Assembly (NCBI RefSeq): GCF_030815855.1
Contig: NZ_JAUSXG010000001.1
Span: 3,038,001-3,102,000 of the forward strand
Length of the DNA stretch: 64,000 nucleotides
Direction of reading: 5' to 3'
Source: Variovorax paradoxus
GTDB lineage: Bacteria; Pseudomonadota; Gammaproteobacteria; Burkholderiales; Burkholderiaceae_C
The notes beneath the pieces were generated by a model. It ran no database searches. It had not been told where the DNA came from and worked only from the letters and a program-made list of their open reading frames with translations. Shown here one piece after another: positions 60,334 through 64,000 of the stretch. The position numbers and the translations under genes were made by a program. Within the stretch, counting starts at the first letter, position 1, and the number at the start of each line of letters is the position of its first letter.

Positions 60334-61158
60334 ATGACTCCCAACATGAGAACTGCTTCCGCCAAGGAACTGCTTCAAGGCATCAACGCCTTGCTCAATG
60401 CAAATGCGCTTTACGCGATCCTGATCCAGATGGGATTGGCCGAAGACGTTGAGTACAGATCGAGCACCGGAAGCGGAGAGATCAAGAGCTACACCCGGTT
60501 GACAGAAGCTGGCCTCTCCTACGGTAAGAACAAAGAAAGCGGCTTCTCTGCAAGCACAACGATGGTGTTTTACGAAAGCGCATTTCTTGCTCTTTACGCT
60601 GCAGCCTGCCAAGAAGCATCAGGACACGCGTTATCCCTGATGCCTGCGCTCCGCATAGACGAAGTGACCAAACACTCGGCTGTAGCCGAATTGGTCGAAA
60701 CACCCAATCCAGCAAGTCCGACCAAGAAGCGAAGCCGGTCACAGCAGATACCGGATCCGACCGCACTCTTCGTTGGGTGGAGCTATCGCATCGAGCGCCA
60801 CCATTGGGGGACATTGGGGGTGACCATGCGCACTTTCGTGAAGCAGAAGAAGCCATACACGGCCTGGGCGTTGGACACGCCGCCAATCTACGGATTCGAA
60901 CAGGGCTACATTTTTTACTCCGCCGACGGAACTCGCTACCTCCAGATCGCCTCCGTCAATAGCGAAGACTTTGAAGTTCACACTGGACTGGGTGGCGACG
61001 ACCGACGTGGCTACAAGGTCAGTGAAGAGGAACTAGTGAAATGGCTCGAGTTTGGGGAGTCGCCTCCCGAGGATCGCCGCCTATTTAAGGGCGAAGGAAA
61101 GGCCGGCGCCATGGCTTGGCTCATCGCAAGCCCAGGCCAAGATCAACCAACTGAGTAG
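60334..61158 (+). CDS. 274-residue protein of unknown function
   Basis: Starts at the ATG 60334 (60346 is also possible; no strong ribosome-binding site). The N-terminal part is helical and includes ASAKELLQGINALLNANALYAILIQMGLAED. Later comes a central SPTKKRSRSQQIPDP linker and a C-terminal region rich in aromatic residues (WALDTPPIYGFEQGYIFYS). No family is recognised. Base composition is lower in G+C than the flanking core genome, and it lies in the orphan-gene area beside the Rhs locus. Confidence 0.6.
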   Translation: MTPNMRTASAKELLQGINALLNANALYAILIQMGLAEDVEYRSSTGSGEIKSYTRLTEAGLSYGKNKESGFSASTTMVFYESAFLALYAAACQEASGHALSLMPALRIDEVTKHSAVAELVETPNPASPTKKRSRSQQIPDPTALFVGWSYRIERHHWGTLGVTMRTFVKQKKPYTAWALDTPPIYGFEQGYIFYSADGTRYLQIASVNSEDFEVHTGLGGDDRRGYKVSEEELVKWLEFGESPPEDRRLFKGEGKAGAMAWLIASPGQDQPTE

Positions 61159-61466
61159 CCAGGCTGCAAGCAACGTCGATAAATGCGAATGGACTCGGAC
61201 CTGCTGCCAGTAAATGCGAATCCGCCGAGCAGTTTGGAGCGCGCAGTCTCGAACCCCGCTGTCTCACTCTTGCTGCGGCACGGCGTTATCGCGTGGTTAG
61301 GCGCTCCGCAACTTCGCGTGCACCGAGATGCCGCACCGCCGCAAGGCTTTCGAGCCGCGCTGCCCGCTGACGCCTTGTTCCAGCCCCAAGCATTCCTCCC
61401 GGTTTTAGCGCTTATCGGTTGGCGCGAGTCTCTGTGCGGCAGCAGGCGGCTTTTGCTGCTGCGCTT
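61159..61466. other. 308-base intergenic region, no gene seen
   Basis: Convergent end of the 60334 gene and the Sel1 gene. It holds two copies of TAAATGCGAAT (near 61181 and 61211). GCAGCA/TGCTGC complements around 61441-61460 could form a weak 3'-end hairpin for the Sel1/Rhs transcript. A plus-strand open frame here has no support. Confidence 0.45.
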
Positions 61467-62042
61467 TCAATGCGTGTACTGTCGAAGGACTTGCTCGGCC
61501 TGTTTGAAGCCTTTGTCGGCGGCCTGCTTGAGTAGCGCGATAGCCTCTTCCGTGATTTCCCCATTCCTGAACTCGCGCAATGCAAAGGTGTAAAGCGTTT
61601 CAGGATGGCCCTGTTCAAACGCACGCAAATACCACTTCTCACTAGTCTCTGGATCAACCGAGTAGTTGTACTGCCCGGTCGCAAGATACCAAGCGAGATG
61701 ATGCTGCGCGTCACCATGCCCATTTTGGGCTGCGGCCTCGAGCCAGTAGTTGGCTCGTTTGATATTCAATGGCAGCAGATCAGCAAATCGGTAGTGCTGA
61801 CCTACCTCCCACTGCGCTACAGCGTTACCGCTTTCCGCCAGCAATTCAAGTTGCTGCATTAGCTCGTCGCTCCGCTTCAAGTCGACTGGAGTTCCTTCAC
61901 CATTTCGATACCACAAGGCAGCAACGTAGCAAGCGACGGGATCGCCATTTTCAGCACAACTCTCCATCAACCGCAACGCTTCCTCATTTCGATCTTCGTC
62001 ATAGGCGGTCATGGCGGCCATGAACTGTGGGGACGGAATCAT
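61467..62042 (-). CDS. Sel1-repeat protein coupled to the Rhs gene
   Basis: 191 residues from the ATG at 62042; a GTG at 62045 one codon earlier overlaps the Rhs stop. At least three Sel1-type repeats are visible: NGDPVACYVAALWYRNGEGTPVD, SGNAVAQWEVGQHYRFAD and NGHGDAQHHLAWYLATG, with further helices to the C-terminus. The first Rhs-coupled gene is normally the immunity partner of an Rhs toxin tip, and Sel1-repeat proteins are frequent in that role or as adaptors. G+C is visibly lower than in the Rhs core, matching the tip. No signal peptide, so a cytoplasmic target is expected. Confidence 0.78.
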   Translation of the reverse strand: MIPSPQFMAAMTAYDEDRNEEALRLMESCAENGDPVACYVAALWYRNGEGTPVDLKRSDELMQQLELLAESGNAVAQWEVGQHYRFADLLPLNIKRANYWLEAAAQNGHGDAQHHLAWYLATGQYNYSVDPETSEKWYLRAFEQGHPETLYTFALREFRNGEITEEAIALLKQAADKGFKQAEQVLRQYTH

Positions 62043-64000
62043 CACTCGTTACCTCGCCCACCGCTTCCCGCGCTACCCGGACGCATCGGAATCAAACGCA
62101 GGAGCTGATTGCCCGTGGGAACACCGCGGTGGAAAACTTCTCGATTGACTCGATCGAAGAATTTTTTCTGCCCGTCTGTCAGGTTATCGCATGCTCGTTG
62201 CATCTGTTTGCTGCTGTCAAAGATACGTTTATCGTCTGGCGTCAGCGGCTTCCAAGTCTCTGAAGACAGGCGTGCCTCTCTGCCAGAACTGTCGCGTAGA
62301 TGGAGATGATAGTTCTGGCCAGGACCATGTCGTGCGTGCTCAATGCCGCCAGCCTGGGGCCCGGGATATGCGTTGAAAGCGACACCGTCGCCTCGATAGA
62401 TTTCGAGCAAACCTTCAGGGTCCGTGAACATGAGCGGATTCCCACTGACGTACCCAAATCGATTCCACCCCCCACCAAGTCCAATCGGATCCGGCTGACT
62501 GTACCTTCCGGTCCTGGCGTCGTAGCTCCTGAAGTAGTTGTAGAACAGCCCCGACTCCTCATCCGCATATTGCCCCGGATAGCGCAGGTTGAACTTCACC
62601 TCGGAGACGCTGGTGGTGCCCGGGTTCGGTGTGGTGTCCAAGTTGGCAAATCGGCGCTTCGCAATGGTCGGCTTGTCCTCCCCGAACGCGCTGTAGCTCC
62701 ACTGCCAGACGGGTTGCCCATCCGCGTTGCTGAGTTTGCGCGGCGTGTTCAGGTGGTCGCTGTGCACCGCATAGGTGGCGCCGTTGATCACCGCCGCCAC
62801 CGGCATCGGCCCGTGGGCCGTCGGCAGGTAGATGTAGCTGGCCTGCCCCGCACTGTTCGCGCCGCCGCTACCGGCCTCCGAGATCAGGGCCCCGTTCTCG
62901 TCGTAGACATAGGCGTAGCCCAGCTGCTCGGCCTGGTTGGTCGTCGGGTTCCACAATTTGGTGAAGAACGCGATCAAGCTCTGCATGAAGCCGGGGTCGG
63001 CCTCGTCGCCCTGGCCCGGTGGGTACAGCGGCTCGGTCTTGAACACGCGCTGGCCCAGCGCGTTGTGCGCGTAGCGCGTGGTCGGGCTCACGTCGGTGGC
63101 GCCGGTGGTGGCCGCGGCCAGCCGGCCCTCGGCGTCGTAGGTGTAGCTCCTGAGGCCGTCGCTCACGAGGTCGCCGTTGGCGTTGTAGCCGTAGGTGACG
63201 CTGGTGCTGCTGGCGCCGTTGATGCTCTGGGTGAAGCCGGTGAGGCGATTGCTCGTGGCGCCCACGGTGTAGCTGCGGCTGGTGCTTTGGGTGCCGAGCA
63301 CCCTCGTGCTGCTGGATCGGTTGCCGTTGGCGTCGTAGCCGAAGCCGGCGGTGCTGCCGGTGGCATTGAAGCCGGTGATGCGGCCCACGCTGTTGTAGCC
63401 GACGGTCCAGGTGATGTCGCTGGCGCCGATGGTGCTGTGGGTGGGGTCGGTGTCGCCCGGGGCGTAGAGGGTCTGCGTCAGGCTGGTGATGCGCCCGGCC
63501 GCGTCATAGACGTAGCTGCTGAACTCGGTGGCGGTCATCCGGCCGGCGGTGTCGTAGCTGCGGCTGGCGGCCAGGCTCGGGCTGGCGAAGGCCCAGGTCC
63601 AGGCGGTGGGCTGGCCCAGCGGGTTCCAGGCGATGCCGGTGACGAGGGGATTGCCGTTCAGGCTCAGGCCCGTGAGGCGGCCGGTGGCGTCGTAGCTGTG
63701 GGTGAGCAGCCCGCCATTGTTGGGGTAGCCGATGCTGGCCAGCGTGCCGTTCGCGTTGTAGCCGTAGCTGACCTGCTGCACGCTGCCGTTGGCCAAGGTC
63801 TGCTTCTTCAGGGTCACGCGGCCGAAGCTGTCTCGCGTGTACTCGGTGGTGCCGCTGCGGTCGACGATCTCGGAGAGGTAGCCCTTGCTGTTCGCACTCA
63901 GGTCGTAGCGCAGGGTGGTGGTCTTGCCGTCGGCGAAGACCAGGCCGGTGGGGCGGCCCAGGGCATCGCGGGTGATGGTGGTGGCCTGGCCGAGGGCGTC
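62042..64000 (-). CDS. Rhs-family protein, C-terminal part with variable toxin-like tip (5' end outside the window)
   Basis: 652 residues are visible; the frame is open at the window edge (64000). The body is YD/RHS repeats, for example LRYDLSANSKGYLSEI and YGYNANGTLASIGYPN. It ends with the RHS core terminus (YPGQYADEESGLFYNYFRSYDARTGRYSQPDPIGL, then YVSGNPLMFTDPEGL). The last 120 residues form a different, lower-G+C tip, starting EIYRGDGVAFNAY and including EHARHGPGQNYHLHLRD and a helical end. I cannot assign the tip to a known toxin. It is coupled to the Sel1 gene and likely a contact- or T6SS-delivered effector. Confidence 0.88.
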   Translation of the reverse strand, partial: DALGQATTITRDALGRPTGLVFADGKTTTLRYDLSANSKGYLSEIVDRSGTTEYTRDSFGRVTLKKQTLANGSVQQVSYGYNANGTLASIGYPNNGGLLTHSYDATGRLTGLSLNGNPLVTGIAWNPLGQPTAWTWAFASPSLAASRSYDTAGRMTATEFSSYVYDAAGRITSLTQTLYAPGDTDPTHSTIGASDITWTVGYNSVGRITGFNATGSTAGFGYDANGNRSSSTRVLGTQSTSRSYTVGATSNRLTGFTQSINGASSTSVTYGYNANGDLVSDGLRSYTYDAEGRLAAATTGATDVSPTTRYAHNALGQRVFKTEPLYPPGQGDEADPGFMQSLIAFFTKLWNPTTNQAEQLGYAYVYDENGALISEAGSGGANSAGQASYIYLPTAHGPMPVAAVINGATYAVHSDHLNTPRKLSNADGQPVWQWSYSAFGEDKPTIAKRRFANLDTTPNPGTTSVSEVKFNLRYPGQYADEESGLFYNYFRSYDARTGRYSQPDPIGLGGGWNRFGYVSGNPLMFTDPEGLLEIYRGDGVAFNAYPGPQAGGIEHARHGPGQNYHLHLRDSSGREARLSSETWKPLTPDDKRIFDSSKQMQRACDNLTDGQKKFFDRVNREVFHRGVPTGNQLLRLIPMRPGSAGSGGRGNE

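Noticed and set aside
61183..61593. Plus-strand open frame between the 60334 gene and the Sel1 gene
   Set aside because: It overlaps the Sel1 gene antisense, has no ribosome-binding site and shows no family pattern.
1..64000. CRISPR arrays, rRNA genes, complete tRNAs, insertion-sequence transposases or integrases
   Set aside because: None seen. The only repeats are the dispersed hairpins, Rhs YD repeats and small protein repeats, and the only tRNA-like sequence is the truncated tRNA-Lys.

Overview
The window is GC-rich (about two thirds G+C in most of it) and gene-dense, with short or overlapping gene junctions. The gene content (class I PHA synthase with thiolase, several Bug/TctC binding proteins, a fused cytochrome oxidase, polyamine and amine catabolic genes) points to a betaproteobacterium of the Comamonadaceae, most likely Variovorax or a close relative. 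That assignment rests on recognising protein families and repeat style by eye, not on a database search.

Layout. 0.2-2.8 kb: a HAD hydrolase, a cupin protein, an AraC-type regulator overlapping a VOC protein, and an Lrp/AsnC regulator. 2.8-16.8 kb: an amine/polyamine-type catabolic region. A class III aminotransferase, a hydroxyacid dehydrogenase (GhrA-like) and a GNAT enzyme lie on the minus strand. On the plus strand a long run holds a HAD hydrolase, an FAD amine oxidase-like enzyme, a complete peptide-type ABC transporter, a decarboxylating dehydrogenase of the tartrate/D-malate type and a succinate-semialdehyde-type dehydrogenase. 17.0-20.2 kb: a cytochrome c with the 2Fe-2S and molybdopterin subunits of a periplasmic hydroxylase/aldehyde oxidase. 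20.2-26.3 kb: two Bug/TctC binding proteins bracket a CitE-like lyase, a CaiB-type CoA-transferase and a mesaconyl-C4-CoA hydratase-like protein, with a divergent LysR regulator; together they look like a C5-dicarboxylate (itaconate/mesaconate/citramalate) CoA pathway. 26.8-29.8 kb: phaA and phaC. 30-39.7 kb: housekeeping and accessory genes including pgeF, a zeta-class GST isomerase, an FAH-family hydrolase, NUDIX, creA, an NlpD-like lipoprotein, a PLD-type lipoprotein, and homospermidine synthase with a second FAD amine oxidase-like gene. 39.8-49.7 kb: small stress-type proteins, two hemerythrins, SDR, isochorismatase-like, CBS and TPP enzymes, and a divergent pair of paralogous periplasmic proteins. 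50-54.9 kb: c-type cytochromes and an aa3-type oxidase in which CoxB carries a cytochrome c domain and CoxA is fused to a subunit III domain. 55-58.9 kb: methyltransferase, MerR regulator, a membrane protein and a PRC-barrel protein. 59.2-64 kb: a compositionally different region with orphan genes, a BRCT protein and the 3' part of an Rhs gene whose variable tip is translationally coupled to a Sel1-repeat gene.

The most interesting non-coding signal is a family of three about 96-nt hairpins (5369-5464, 26485-26578, 26626-26721). Their loops are nearly invariant while their stems differ by compensatory changes, which suggests an undescribed structured RNA or DNA hairpin element. Other points are a tRNA-Lys fragment in front of a tctC-type gene, a repeat-derived mini-ORF bridging two ABC transporter genes, and an oxidase subunit I lacking the K-channel lysine.
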